Assembly: GCA_016490725.1 (NCBI GenBank)
Contig: JAEMHR010000016.1
Location: 62,001 to 126,000, forward strand
Length of the DNA: 64,000 nucleotides
Source: Amphichorda felina
Taxonomy: Eukaryota; Ascomycota; Sordariomycetes; Hypocreales; Bionectriaceae
Reading direction: 5' to 3'
Made by a program: the position numbers and the translations under genes. The notes under the pieces are model-generated. The model saw only the letters and a program-made list of their open reading frames with translations. It had not been told where the DNA came from and searched no databases. How positions within the stretch are numbered: position 1 is the stretch's first letter; every line of letters starts with the position of its first letter. This document shows, in pieces, positions 12,489-23,803 of the stretch.

Positions 12489-15400
12489 ATGGGAGAAACC
12501 GAACCCTCTAGTACGAATGGTGCAGTCCACGCCAGCTCCTCTTCGGACTCGTCGGCCTTTGCCAGCCCAGACGACCAGCCTCCTATAGCGGAGCCCCCAG
12601 ATGCAGCCATAGAAAAGCCCATCTGCCCTCACACGCTCCCGGCCGGGACTGTTGCCGAAAACTTCGGCACCCATCTAGACCATGGCCTGAGCAACGAAGA
12701 GGCTGCCGCCCGGTTGACCCGGGACGGCCCAAACTCCATCAAAGGGGCCAAAGGCCCATCCGTCTGGGAGATCTTTCTCGCCCAGATCGCCAATGCGCTG
12801 ACTGCCGTCCTCATTGCCGTCATGATCTTGTCCTTTGCCATTTCGGACTATATTGAGGGCGGCGTTGTCGCTGCTGTCATCGTCCTCAACATTGTTGTTG
12901 GGTAAGTTCTTTTATCACTTTTGTAATTTGAGAGCTAGCTGACTTGTCTCTCAGACTCGTCCAGGATTATCGCGCTGAGCAGACTATCCAATCCCTCTAT
13001 GCTCTGTCCACTCCCAAGTGCAAGGTTATTCGTAATGGAGTCAGTGACACGATCAAGGCCGAGACGCTGGTCAAGGGCGATGTTGTCGTCCTCGCTACTG
13101 GCGATGTGGTCCCCGCCGACCTGCGTCTGATCCAGGGAATTAACCTGGCCACGGATGAAGCGCTCCTCACTGGTGAATCCATTGCCATCAGCAAGAAGCC
13201 CGATGCCATTTTCACTGACGCGGATATGCCCATTGGTGACCGAACTAACCTGGTCTACTCTGGCAGCTCCATCACCCGCGGCCGTGGCTCTGGCATTGTC
13301 ATTGCCACAGGCATGCAGACAGAGGTTGGACAGATTGCTGAACTCCTCCGTAAGTCCAATCAGGACATGGCTGGCAAGTCTGCCACGCAAAAGGCTCTCA
13401 TCAAGGCCCGTCAGACCTTCCGCGGCATCATGGGCCTGGAGGGCACCCCTCTGCAGGTGACCCTGAGCAAGTTTGCTCTGGTGCTCTTTGCCTTTGCCAT
13501 TCTCCTTGCCGTCATTGTCTTCTCGGCCAGTCTCTGGAAGCTCAACGATGCAGTGCTCCTGTATGGTATCTGTGTCGGTGTTGCCGTCATCCCCGAGTCC
13601 CTGCTTGCTGTCCTCACAGTGACAATGGCTGTTGCCACAAAGGCAATGGTCAAGGGAAACGTTATTGTTCGCCAGATGCCCTCTCTCGAGGCCGTTGGCG
13701 GCGTCACCAATATTTGCTCCGACAAGACCGGTACCCTCACCCAGGGCCGCATGATCACCCGAAAGGTCTGGCTCCGCGGCAATCTGGAGGGATCCGTCGA
13801 AGGCGCTGGCAACCCCTACGACCCCTCTAGTGGCACTATATCGTGGTCTGGCTCTCTGGCAGGCAGCTGCCTGAGCCCCTTCCTCACTACCCTGGTCCTC
13901 TGCAACAATGCTACCGTGACTGATGGTAAGAAGGAGCCAGAAACGGACTCCAGCAGTGTCATCACGGCCAACGATGCTGTTGAGTGGAAGGCCGTCGGTG
14001 AACCGACCGAGATCGCGCTCAAGGTCTTCGCCATGCGCTTCGGTAAGAACCACGGTGGTTCTGACGAACTGATTGCCGAGCATCCCTTTGACTCGTCCAT
14101 CAAGCTCATGAGTGTCGTCTACGGCAACCGTGTCGACAAGTCGCTCAAGGTCTACACCAAAGGCGCTGTCGAAGTAATGCTTCCCATTCTCGAGGAGGAT
14201 GAGGAGTTTAAGAAACAGATCTTGGCCAAGGCTGAGGAGTTGGCCGGCCAGGGTCTTCGAGTCTTGTGTATCGCTACCAAGTCTATGGACGACCACCCGG
14301 GGGATATCGAAGACCGCAACAAGGTTGAAAAGGGTCTCCATTTCCTCGGTCTCGCTGGCTTGTACGACCCGCCCCGTACGGAGACGGCTGGTGCCGTCAA
14401 GGCCTGCCATGGTGCCGGTATTACGGTGCATATGGTTACCGGCGATCATATTAAGACCGCTACCTCTATCGCTTATGAGGTGGGTATTTTGGAAAAGGGG
14501 GTCCCTCTGCACCCCAACGCGGTCATGGCGGCCTCCGACTTTGCCAATCTCTCAGACGATGAGATTGATGCTCTGGACCAGCTGCCGGTCGTCTTGGCCC
14601 GATGCAGCCCCCTGACCAAGGTTCGCATGATCCAGGCCCTGCACCGCCGAAAGGCGTTCTGCATCATGACGGGTGACGGTGTCAACGACTCGCCTGCGCT
14701 GAAACAGGCGGATGTTGGAATTGCCATGGGCGATCGCGGCAGCGACGTCGCCAAGGAGGCGTCCGACATGGTTCTCACCGACGACAACTTTGCCTCTATT
14801 GTTACTGGCATCAAAGAAGGCCGACGTCTCTCTGACAACATCCAGAAGTTCCTCCTGCATCTTCTGACATCCAACCTTGCCCAAGTCATCCTGCTCCTTA
14901 TTGGCCTGGCATTCAAGGATGAATCAGACCATTCCGTCTTCCCCCTATCGCCGCTCGAGATTCTATGGGCCAACCTGATTACATCTTCCCCACTGGCCCT
15001 TGGACTTGGTCTTGAAGAGGCCCAGCCGGATATCCTAAAGCGTTCACCTCGCAGTCTCCGAAGTGGTGTCTTTACCATGGACTTGGTTCGCGATCAGCTC
15101 GTATACGGTACCTGCATGGGCTCTGTGTGCCTCATGGTATTTATGCTCGTCTCCTTCGCCGCCTCCAGTCAAGGGTTCCACGATCTCCCTTCCGGCTGCA
15201 ATGAGGACTACTCTGCTGGCTGCGACGGTGTTTTCCAGTCAAGAGCCACCACGTTTGCCACGCTGAGCTTCCTCCTGCTCGTCACGGCCTGGGAGGTCAA
15301 GCATTTCCACCGTAGTCTCTTCAATATGGACGAGCGGTGGTCTGGGCCCCTGTCCGTCTTCAAGACCATCTACCACAACACTTTCCTATTCTGGTCCGTC

Positions 15401-15607
15401 GTCGCCGGTTTCCTCGCCACCTTCCCCATTGTCTACATCCCCCACCTCAATACGGAGGTCTTCAAGCACCGCGGGCTGACCTGGGAGTGGGGCGTCGTTG
15501 CCGGTGGTGTCGTTCTCTACATCGCCCTGATCGAGGCCTGGAAGGCCATTAAACGCCGCTTTCGTCTGGGCATTGACGAGCATCCTAATCGGACGAGCAG
15601 CGTGTAA
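12489..15607 (+). CDS. ENA: ENA-type P-type ATPase (sodium/potassium efflux pump)
   Basis: Plasma-membrane pump of the fungal IID class, which exports Na+ or K+ using ATP. Exons are 12489-12901 and 12955-15607, joined GG|A CTC across a 53-nt intron with GTAAGT and a GCTGAC branch. The product is 1021 residues. In order: an N-terminal cation-ATPase domain; the first TM pair, interrupted by the intron, in the ENA-like context DYIEGGVVAAVIVLN; the actuator TGES in LLTGESIA; IPES in TM4; the phosphorylation motif SDKTGTLTQG with Asp394; the hinge MTGDGVNDSPALK; and six C-terminal TM segments. The spacing and the wording DYIEGG and YRAE favour ENA over PMR1/SERCA calcium pumps. Ion preference cannot be read from sequence. 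No neighbouring gene suggests an operon-like unit. Confidence 0.9.
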
Positions 15608-15915
15608 GGCGAGTGGTGTGTGTGCCTGGAGGGTGATGCGGTATGAGAGGCCGTGTGAGGCATTGGCAGGGTTTTTTAACGGAGTATCAGGTATGGCAGA
15701 ATGGCTACCTAGTTTTGCGTATTAGTATTCCAGCAGCAAATATATTTTCCCTGTCAACAGTGGTATCACTAAGAACGAGTATTTGCACTTGTACAACAGT
15801 GATTGTGTTGGTATCTGGTGAAATTCGTATATCATAATGGTGGGCATGATGTACAGTAAAAACTAACAACTAATACATTGATACTATATACGTCCATATA
15901 CGCACCCCTTCCGCG
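15608..15915. other. Short convergent 3' spacer
   Basis: AT-rich DNA between the stop codons of two convergent genes; probably both 3' UTRs and terminators. No other feature seen. Confidence 0.5.
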
Positions 15916-17550
15916 TCAAGCCGAGCGGACTGCTAAATTGCCAAAATCCACCACAGTATACAGGTGCTGCAATACCTCGAGCTTCTGCCGCATGTACTCG
16001 CGCTCCTCCTTGGAGATGCGCTCGAAGCGAAACAGGAAGCCGACGAGGAAGAGAAAGTCCTCCATGCGTGCCTTGAAGTCCTCCTGTGTGGCCGTCTGGC
16101 CCGGCGGCAGGGCTAACACGTCGGCCACCGTGGTCGTCACCTCAAACAGCTTCTGCAGGATACCACTGCCGTGCGTGCCGATACTAGCGACGCTCTCTAG
16201 CCGGCTCACAAGGCTTCGCAGCTGCGCTGAAAGGCGGTTCGCAGGGAAGTGCAGCGACAAACCCTGGTGCGCTGTCTCCGGGAGCGCGGAACAGAGGAGG
16301 CGGTTCGACAGCGCCAGCTGCCACACGAGAGTACGTAGCCAAAGGCGCGTGACGAAGAGGTCGGCGTGCTGCAGCTCGGTGAGCCCTGTGCCCTGGGCGC
16401 TGCGGAGGTGATCCTCTTCGGCGGCCGTGTCAGCCTCGTGGCGGTCAAGCTCGGCCTGCTTGTTTTCAATCCACTGCGCAGTCATGGGCTCAGGGACGTG
16501 AAGCCCTGGGTCCTGTTGGGCGTTCCAATGAGTGAGGAAGGAGTCGTCCATGATGGCAAATAGGAGGAGGAGGCGGCGAAAGCCAAGGTCGACGTATGGG
16601 GGGATAGAAGGGTCAGGGATGGGCGGTCCGGTGCTGAGAGGTGGGAGAACGCTGGGGCAGCCGGACATGATGTTGACGAAGCGCTCATGAATGAAGCACT
16701 CCCAGTAGAGGCGCTGACGACGGGCTATCTCGCGACGGTCGAGCGCGGCGGCAGCAGGGTCGTCGGTGTCAGGATACTGGAAGATCTTCAGGGACTGGAG
16801 GAGTGAGATGGCCTCGCGGAGAATGACGAAGCTACGCTGGAAGAGGCGAAACGCCATCATAGAGATCTCGAGGAAGATGCAGGTCATAATGCGCTTGACG
16901 GTGATGGAGAGCTCGCCTAGCATGGGGCCAGGGCCAGGGCCAAGGTCGGCCATGCGGTGGGCGGCGAGGCTGCGCTGCATGAGGTCGGTGACCTGTGCGG
17001 AGACGTCGCCGTTGATGAGGGTCCAGGAGGAGGTCTGGGAGAGGTTTATGGTAACAGCAGCGAAGCCGTAGACTAGTGCGGCGTCTTCGTGGGTGGCGTG
17101 CATGGTGGAGATGGCGTCGCGGAGCTCATCGGGGGTGATGATGGGGCTGACGGGATAGACGATGGCTTCAAAGTCGGGAAGCAGGCGGAGGAAAAAGTCG
17201 GGTGAGTACGAGTCAGCAGTTGTAGTGCTGCTGGAAGAGGGAGACGTTGCTGGGTGGTCGGGGTTGATGATTCCGGCGACCGAGGTGACGGCGGGGGCGG
17301 CGGACATGACGGTGGGAGTCAGGGGAGGGTAGGATCCATAGGGCTGATGGGGCTGGTGAGGCTGATGAACGTTCTGCTCGCGCAGCTGCTCGACCAGGCG
17401 ATTACGGACGCCAGGCTTCCGCTTCCCGGAGGGCGGGGAGAAGTGGCAGGGGAGATCGAGGTGGGCGCACTGCGAGCAGGGCAGGGCGCCGCTGCACTTG
17501 ACCTTTCGGACGCGGCAGCCATCGCAAGCCTTGTTGATTCTGCTGCTCAT
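15916..17550 (-). CDS. Zn(II)2Cys6 fungal transcription factor
   Basis: A single uninterrupted 544-codon frame. The binuclear zinc cluster is at the extreme N-terminus: Cys9, 12, 19, 25, 28 and 35 in the pattern C-x2-C-x6-C-x5-C-x2-C-x6-C, followed by the basic linker GKRKPGVRNR and a short coiled-coil-like LVEQLREQ. A Pro/Ser/Thr-rich spacer precedes a helical middle region of the fungal activator type. Proteins of this class normally bind CGG half-sites as dimers. The arrangement of the cluster and the start of the linker recall MAL-activator-like regulators, but this resemblance is weak and from memory. The gene lies about 8 kb from the maltose permease. Target genes are unknown. Confidence 0.9.
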   Translation of the reverse strand: MSSRINKACDGCRVRKVKCSGALPCSQCAHLDLPCHFSPPSGKRKPGVRNRLVEQLREQNVHQPHQPHQPYGSYPPLTPTVMSAAPAVTSVAGIINPDHPATSPSSSSTTTADSYSPDFFLRLLPDFEAIVYPVSPIITPDELRDAISTMHATHEDAALVYGFAAVTINLSQTSSWTLINGDVSAQVTDLMQRSLAAHRMADLGPGPGPMLGELSITVKRIMTCIFLEISMMAFRLFQRSFVILREAISLLQSLKIFQYPDTDDPAAAALDRREIARRQRLYWECFIHERFVNIMSGCPSVLPPLSTGPPIPDPSIPPYVDLGFRRLLLLFAIMDDSFLTHWNAQQDPGLHVPEPMTAQWIENKQAELDRHEADTAAEEDHLRSAQGTGLTELQHADLFVTRLWLRTLVWQLALSNRLLCSALPETAHQGLSLHFPANRLSAQLRSLVSRLESVASIGTHGSGILQKLFEVTTTVADVLALPPGQTATQEDFKARMEDFLFLVGFLFRFERISKEEREYMRQKLEVLQHLYTVVDFGNLAVRSA

Positions 17551-18317
17551 GGGTGGACTAGTGGCTCATTGCGGGTATGCGCCGGCCATGGGAGGGAGGG
17601 CGACGTGGGTGTCGTGGGCGACGTAGGCGGCTCAGCGAACTGTGCATGAATGGAATGCGGATGCAAGTTGGAGGTGAAGAGAAGAAGGAGGAAGATCAGG
17701 GTTTAGGTTCCATTGTGGGACAGACGGTGCGGGGAAGCCACCATCCACCTTGGCACCTCCCGCCTTCCCCACGTCTCCGTGTTTCCTCTTTAGGCTGAGC
17801 AGGGTCCAGCAGAGAAGGAGCAACAGGAGCAGCAGGACTAGCACGTGGCAGCCTCAGCATTAACCCAAAGGTTAACACCGTACATACGTACTACTTCTAG
17901 GTCCAAGTCAATCGAGTTACCCTACAGCCCCGTGATATTGACACGCGTCCTCTACTTGACCACACCACTGCCAGCAAGTACAATGAATGAGTGTGCCATT
18001 CAGCGTATCCTGTGGACCAGGGCCAAGATCTTGCTAGCGGGTACGAAAGACGAAGGCATGGGTGATAGGCTAATAACTTGGCTGACAGCGAGGCGCAGCA
18101 AGTTTGTTTATCAGAGCTGACAGCCTGCTATAGAATCATCAGTCTGGACGTTGACCCTAAAAAGCATTGTGATAACCAGTTTTGGGCCATTGTGCATATG
18201 TTGTTATCGGTGACTTGTCACCCCGCACCAGATCAGCAATCAGAACGGCCTGCTCAACTACATTTCTTTCCTGTATCAACTCCTCCAGTTCACTAATAAC
18301 GGCGTCACCAAAGCCCA
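17551..18317. other. Divergent promoter region
   Basis: Spacer between the minus-strand zinc-cluster gene and the plus-strand F-box gene. Short unsupported open frames only. Confidence 0.5.
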
Positions 18318-20598
18318 ATGCTCGCCGACTTTGAGTTCTACTGTGCCATCTGCGGTGGCCCTCTCAGCACCGTCAACTGCCTGATTGCCGACCCGGATGA
18401 CGACGATGCCCCGGAAATCCACAATGACCCGGAGATGCGTGAATGGGTCGTGTCGCGACGCCTAGAACGGAGGCCGACCGACTATCTGGAGGAAGTCCTC
18501 CGCATCCGCGCCGCTTTTGACGATAGCAAGCCTTACTATGACGAGTACAACAGCTACGACCCCCAAATTGTCACTGCCCAAGATCTCGCTTGGCTCGAGG
18601 ACGTGTGTATCCTTGGGTTAGAACCAGGTGGAGAAGAAAAGCCTTGGTACGGTCCTTTTGCAAAGACGCCCGGTTCACGTTGATGGTGACTGACCGGCGG
18701 GAAGGGCCTTCTTCTATGAATCTGCCGTGGAGGAAGACTGGGTAAGCACGCTTTCTGCTCGGGATTCGTATCGCTCACTGTGATGGCAATAGGGCTCTAT
18801 TCGTGCCCCTGTGAACGGCAGTGCGTAAGCCCGCGCCTCTGCCCCAGAATGATGAGAACATGCTAGCTAATTGATGGTAGAGATGAAACGGTTTAAGGCG
18901 TAAGTAGCAGTCCCACAGAGCAGCATTGCCTCATTCGAGGCGCTCACCAGCCACAGCTACGATAACGAAGACTATCCCAATCCTCACGTCTTCCCCTTTC
19001 ACCGCTGCTGCTTTGATGTCCTGTCCAAAGCTTTCGGCTATCAGCTGGGAAACCCCACTAGTCTTGCTCTTCATGCCCTGTACGATGTCATAGACGGCCT
19101 CGGTGTGACACGTATGAGATATTTGGGGATAGATTACGATGAGGCTGAGGGGCGGCATGCCACATGGCGGAGTGTCATCGGTGAAGAGGTAAATAAATGT
19201 GGCACCCTAGGTGTATATCTTCTCCTTGAGCCTAAACTGATGGTTTGGTAGTACTCCGTAGCGAACCCCTCCTTAGCAGGGCCCGATGTGCTGGATGCTC
19301 TGGAGCACCAGGCCCGTCAATTGACCCTCGTCGACGAAGTCAGCCGGGGGTTGAAGAAGCCATGCAGCCCGGCTTCAGATGCATTTGCTAGGCTCCCTAA
19401 CGAAATGCTTTGTGCCGTCGCGGAGCATCTGGACCTTGGTGACCTTAAAGCCCTTATAGAAGCGTCCCGCGTCGTCTACTCGGCCTCCCGAGACAACATC
19501 TTCTGGAAGCGGTACATGCTCACGGCCATGCCGTGGTTCTGGGAGCTGCGGGAGCTGATGGCCCGCGGGGGCCTCCCACTTAACATAGACTACAGGCGTT
19601 TCTGCCTCTGGGCGGATCACCATATAAGGATCAAGTTGGGAATCGGGAAGCCATTTCTTGGCATCGCTCATCGCAGGAGAATATGGGACGTCTGGGCTGG
19701 GATCGCTCCAAAATACGCTGAGCGTCTGGAGAAGAAGTCTGCTGCTTACAATGACGACTCCGCCGAGGAGATACGGGACGATATTTTTGATGGCACTGTC
19801 CAGGCTGCTGGACTTACCAGGTGGCCAGCAGGTTCCGCAGAGGCCAAGTCAACCAGGCCTGTGTGGTCGCAGTGGGTGTACGATTGGGAAGAGGTCGACC
19901 AGCAGGCAGGCTTTCTGGAGGTGTATTTCGACTACGAAGGCTTTCTGGTCGGCATGTCTATGACCTTTGGGGATAGCCGACGGGTTCTGGGACGCGATGG
20001 CAGCTGCGAGCATGGCCGGACGAGAGAGAACAAGCCTATGATGGAACGAGTGCACGTCAAGACTCGGGGTTGGATTGCTGGCCTCATCATGCACACTGCA
20101 AAACGTCCGGCGGGCGCTATGAATGGCATAGTTGGGATTACGGTTGGTGGAATACTCCTGAAATCTGGCTCTACTTGACTGACAAACGGGTTGCGGCTGG
20201 TCTCAGATATTGATGACTGCGAAGGCTCCGTCCTTCTACAGGATCGGGAACACGCTGGGTGTAAGACCTGAAAAGAAAGGCCAGCCCATCTTCCCAACGG
20301 GAGATAGGCATCTTGTTGGCCTAGTTGGACAGGTTGACCAAGTAAGACGTGGATTTACGTTTTCTTGTTAGGGTACACTGACAGGCGTACACAGGATGAC
20401 CGCATCGTTGGGCTGGGCCTCCTCCAGTGCGACCGCTATGACGAGGACGACGAGGCCGTGGCTCTTTACGAGACTGTAGATGAGGACTACGTACGGCATC
20501 TTGTGGATCAATTTCAGGTTGAACCGGGCGAGTGCCGCTGCGGAAACTGCGAGGCTCATGGGATGCGATTTTGGGAGGGATTCCAGTATGTTCCATAA
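18318..20598 (+). CDS. F-box domain protein, multi-exon
   Basis: Best model has seven exons: 18318-18646, 18705-18741, 18793-18824, 18921-19188, 19252-20142, 20207-20341 and 20395-20598, about 631 residues. The first two introns have good branch points (CTGAC) and the last three joins are clean: GEE|YSV, GIT|ILM and VDQ|DDR. The splice between exons 3 and 4 is the uncertain point, because a candidate mini-exon at about 18881 would introduce a stop. The N-terminus begins with FYCAICGGPL, a CxxC pair. A central segment has the FPFHRCC signature of a fungal family, followed by an F-box, FARLPNEMLCAVAEHLDLGDL, at about residues 267-300. Such proteins usually act as substrate adaptors of SCF ubiquitin ligases; the target here is unknown. 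Confidence 0.72.
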
Positions 20599-20853
20599 TT
20601 AACTGGCCGGCACCCCGAGTATACTAGTATGTAACGACGGGGATTTACGGACTGCATATGGATTTGAAACATCCAATCTAGTGCTTGGCACTACATACCC
20701 TATGCAACTTGTCCGATGTCGGGATTGGACGGGTCGCATAGAAAGCACGCCATCGCTGAGTCGAAACAGAAGTGATGAGTCAATTTACGGTCCAACTTTT
20801 GGTCAACGCTGTTCTGTGTCTTACACAATCTACATCGTCAATTGGATGCCAAT

Positions 20854-21929
20854 ATGGGTGAGCTCGTGGAAGCTACAAGTGCAGACCTAGCGCCGTGCTC
20901 TTATTCCTCGGCTCAAGTCTCACAATGGCTACGACGCATAGAGCTGCCCGGGTCTCTCCGGCAATACATCGCGCGTCCCAGAGATTTTCCCAAGACATTT
21001 GAGGCGCTTAGAGTCTTGATGAGATGCCAGATTACAACGTTTACCTATGAGAACTTGACAGTGCACTACTCGTCGAGTCATGACGTCGATATACAACCCG
21101 AGGTGCTGTACCAGAAGATGATGGGGTCAGACAACCGCAATCGAGGAGGGTACTGCATGGAGCTGAGCATATTCTTTTACCACATGCTCCTCGGTCTTGG
21201 ATTCAATGTCTACATGACTGGGGTGAGGAACCGCACAAGGACGAACGGTGTCCCCGGCGGACAATACCAGGGCTGGTACCATCACAGACTAAACACCTAC
21301 GATATGCAACTCTCCCACTAATAGCACGCCCCAGGACACACATAATCAACATAGTACACCTCCCGTCGGAAATAAAGTACGCCATGGACGTCGCTTTTGG
21401 GGGCGACGGCCCCACGACGCCTCTTCCGCTCGATGACTTAGGCACGGCCTTTGACAACCTCGGTTCGCAGCAGGTCCGTCTCATGCACGGCCTGATCCCC
21501 AAGCAGCGGATGGGCTCGCCGCGGCTGTGGATCTACCAGTACCGCAACGGGGCACACATGGAGTGGAACTCGTTCTACAGCTTTGCTGAGCTGGAGTTCT
21601 TCCAGGAGGACTTTGAGGTGATGAACTTGTGGGCCAGCGCCAAGACGGTTCACAGGGAAACGGTGCTGGCAGTGAGGTTTCTGCGGGAAGGAGGTGGGGT
21701 TTTGTTCTCGGAGAGCGATGGGACAGGAGCTAGGGAAGAGGTAGCAGTCATTGGAAAGGTCATGCTTGTAAACGACGTGGTCAAAGTTAACATGGGAGGA
21801 AAGACGGAAATAATTCGGCGCTTTCAGACGGAGAGGGGCCGGGTAGAGGCCATTAGGGATTATTTTGGCATTGAGTTGACTGTCGAAGAGAAAGATGGAA
21901 TCCGAGGATGGGATATGTCGCTGAACTAG
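20854..21929 (+). CDS. Arylamine N-acetyltransferase (fungal NAT)
   Basis: Transfers an acyl group from acyl-CoA to arylamines; fungal homologues detoxify plant benzoxazolinone breakdown products or use other acyl-CoAs. Two exons, 20854-21275 and 21335-21929, are joined TG|G to form Trp141; the 59-nt intron has a CACTAAT branch. The product is 338 residues, typical of fungal NATs and longer than bacterial ones. The Cys-His-Asp triad is visible: Cys101 in RGGYCMELS, His143 in WTHIINIV and Asp159 in AMDVAFGG. The first ATG in frame is at 20854; an upstream extension exists only with a TTG start and is ignored. The gene is tail-to-tail with a pyruvate-decarboxylase-type gene 150 bp away. Substrate is not deducible. 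Confidence 0.92.
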
Positions 21930-21953
21930 ATCCTTGTCCCAAAGTCCCCATCG

Positions 21954-21990
21954 TATATGTATACATACATACATATATATATATATATTA
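21954..21990. repeat. TA/TACA microsatellite
   Basis: A run of TATGTATACATACATACA followed by (AT)n lies between two convergent genes, in the probable 3' UTR region. Confidence 0.85.
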
Positions 21991-22081
21991 GCATACAGGT
22001 TTAAACATATCATATATGCATTTGGAAATCTTGCTGAACTGTATCCTTTTCCCAAACTCACTGGGATGAGCTTAACATTGC

Positions 22082-23803
22082 CTACTCGGGATTTGCATGT
22101 TGTTGCTCCTCCATCAGTTGCCGCAGGATTCCTTTCGGCGTATCCTCGCGGTCTAGAATAATCTCGACCATCCGGAACCCCTTTCCACGGCTGAGCCTCT
22201 CATCCCCCAACACCCGCACTAGATCCCCCCACGTCTTTACCGATGCCGTGAACGTACTCTCACTAGCTCCAAAGAATCCAGGGGCCTGGATGTAACGCCA
22301 CGACGCAGTGTCATGGTAGCTCCGCTTTCGCTGATGGATGCACCGCTCGAGGGTGTAGCCGTCGTTGTTGATCAGGAAGAAAACTACGTCGAGGTTGTGG
22401 TGGATGATGGTGCCAAGCTCCTGTGCTGTCATCTGGAAGCTCCCGTCACCCATGAAGAGTACCGTCCGCGCATCACTGAGGCCGTGATAGTTCTTTGATG
22501 CCATCAATTCTCTCTGGGCGAGAGCGGCGCCCTGGGCGCCGGGGAGCATGTATCCTATGGAGAGCCAGGTGACGGCAGTGAAGAAGCGAGAGTGTCTTGG
22601 CAGCGCCATTTCGCACACGCCGTAGGATGAAGTGCCTGTTTCGCCGAGGATAATATCTCCTGGTTGGAGGAAGTTTGCGAGGAGACGCCAGAGGTTTTCG
22701 TGGCGCAGGGGCGCATCTGGGCAGTCCGCTACCTCCGAAAAGGGGAGCTTGGTATCACGAGGAAGACTAGGGTATGGTTCGTAGCGATGCACTCTTGAGC
22801 TGTCGAGTTTTTGAGCAAGGAGCGATACGATGTCTTTTGCGTGGACGTCGCGGATGAGGAGGTTGGCAATTCTGACCTCTGTATCTAGGAAAGAGATGGT
22901 GACGTCCGGATTGGGGATGCTTGAGTATTCAGAAGTGTTGCTCGAGCTATTGTGAGGCCCAAAGCACAGAACTAGGTCGGCACCTTTGACAAAAGTCTGG
23001 ACCGATGCGTCATCGTAATCGCCGGAATAGATGCCGTGGAAGTTCGATACACTCTCGTCGTCTAGGATGGTCTTCCCGAATGGCATTGCCCAGGTCGGCC
23101 AGTTGGTAGATTTCACGATCTGCCCGATCTCTTTGACTATTCCCATCGGCCTTGATTCGCCGTCGAGGATAATAATGGGGCGCTTTGCGGCGTAAATCTT
23201 GTCAAGGATCGCATCCAAAACATGGCCAAGATTTGAAGCTGGTGTAGCATCTATCATCTCAATTTTTCGAAGAGCCCAGTCGTCAGGCACTGGCGCATCT
23301 ACGACGTCGGACGGAATTTCTATGTACACAGGCCGACTATGATGCAGGCACTGGGCCAGAATATGGTCAATCTGCCCAGGGCTTGTGCGAGGATCCCAGA
23401 GGCGCGTCTGGGCGACGGTGACTCGGGCGTGTATCTGCGCGAAGCGGTCATAGTTGCCATCGTTGAAGGTATGGTGAGTGAGAAGGTGTTGCTCATGTGA
23501 CGTGCGCGGCGGGATACCCACGATGTGGACAACGGGGACCCGCTCAGCGTAGGCACCGGCGATGCCATTGATAGCAGATAGCTCACCAACGCCAAATGTG
23601 GTAATGAGAGCGCCAATGCCTTTGATGCGTGCATAGGCGTCAGCGGCATAGGCGGCGTTGAGCTCATTGGAATTCCCAACCCAGAGAAGGCCGGAGGGCT
23701 CGACATGCTCCAGTAGTTCGAGGTTATAGTCGCCTGGGCCGCCGTGGATGGCACCCACGCCGAGTTGGCGGAGGCGGGTGAAGAGATATTCTCCAAGCTT
23801 CAT
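22082..23803 (-). CDS. Pyruvate-decarboxylase-type thiamine pyrophosphate enzyme
   Basis: Intronless 573-residue frame, standard length for PDC and indolepyruvate decarboxylase. The N-terminal PYR domain has the catalytic Glu47 in GNSNELNAAYAADAYAR, and the His pair in LLTHHTF follows near residue 110. The C-terminal TPP-binding motif begins GDGSFQMTAQELGTI and ends with LINNDGYT, the Mg-ligating Asn of the GDG...N motif. It would decarboxylate a 2-keto acid to an aldehyde in the cytosol; pyruvate is the most likely substrate, but aromatic or branched keto acids are possible. It is probably not the only PDC in such a genome. Nothing in the sequence shows regulation. Confidence 0.9.
   Translation of the reverse strand: MKLGEYLFTRLRQLGVGAIHGGPGDYNLELLEHVEPSGLLWVGNSNELNAAYAADAYARIKGIGALITTFGVGELSAINGIAGAYAERVPVVHIVGIPPRTSHEQHLLTHHTFNDGNYDRFAQIHARVTVAQTRLWDPRTSPGQIDHILAQCLHHSRPVYIEIPSDVVDAPVPDDWALRKIEMIDATPASNLGHVLDAILDKIYAAKRPIIILDGESRPMGIVKEIGQIVKSTNWPTWAMPFGKTILDDESVSNFHGIYSGDYDDASVQTFVKGADLVLCFGPHNSSSNTSEYSSIPNPDVTISFLDTEVRIANLLIRDVHAKDIVSLLAQKLDSSRVHRYEPYPSLPRDTKLPFSEVADCPDAPLRHENLWRLLANFLQPGDIILGETGTSSYGVCEMALPRHSRFFTAVTWLSIGYMLPGAQGAALAQRELMASKNYHGLSDARTVLFMGDGSFQMTAQELGTIIHHNLDVVFFLINNDGYTLERCIHQRKRSYHDTASWRYIQAPGFFGASESTFTASVKTWGDLVRVLGDERLSRGKGFRMVEIILDREDTPKGILRQLMEEQQHANPE

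Noticed and set aside
12935..14512. 525-codon minus-strand open frame
   Set aside because: Antisense shadow of the ENA-type ATPase.
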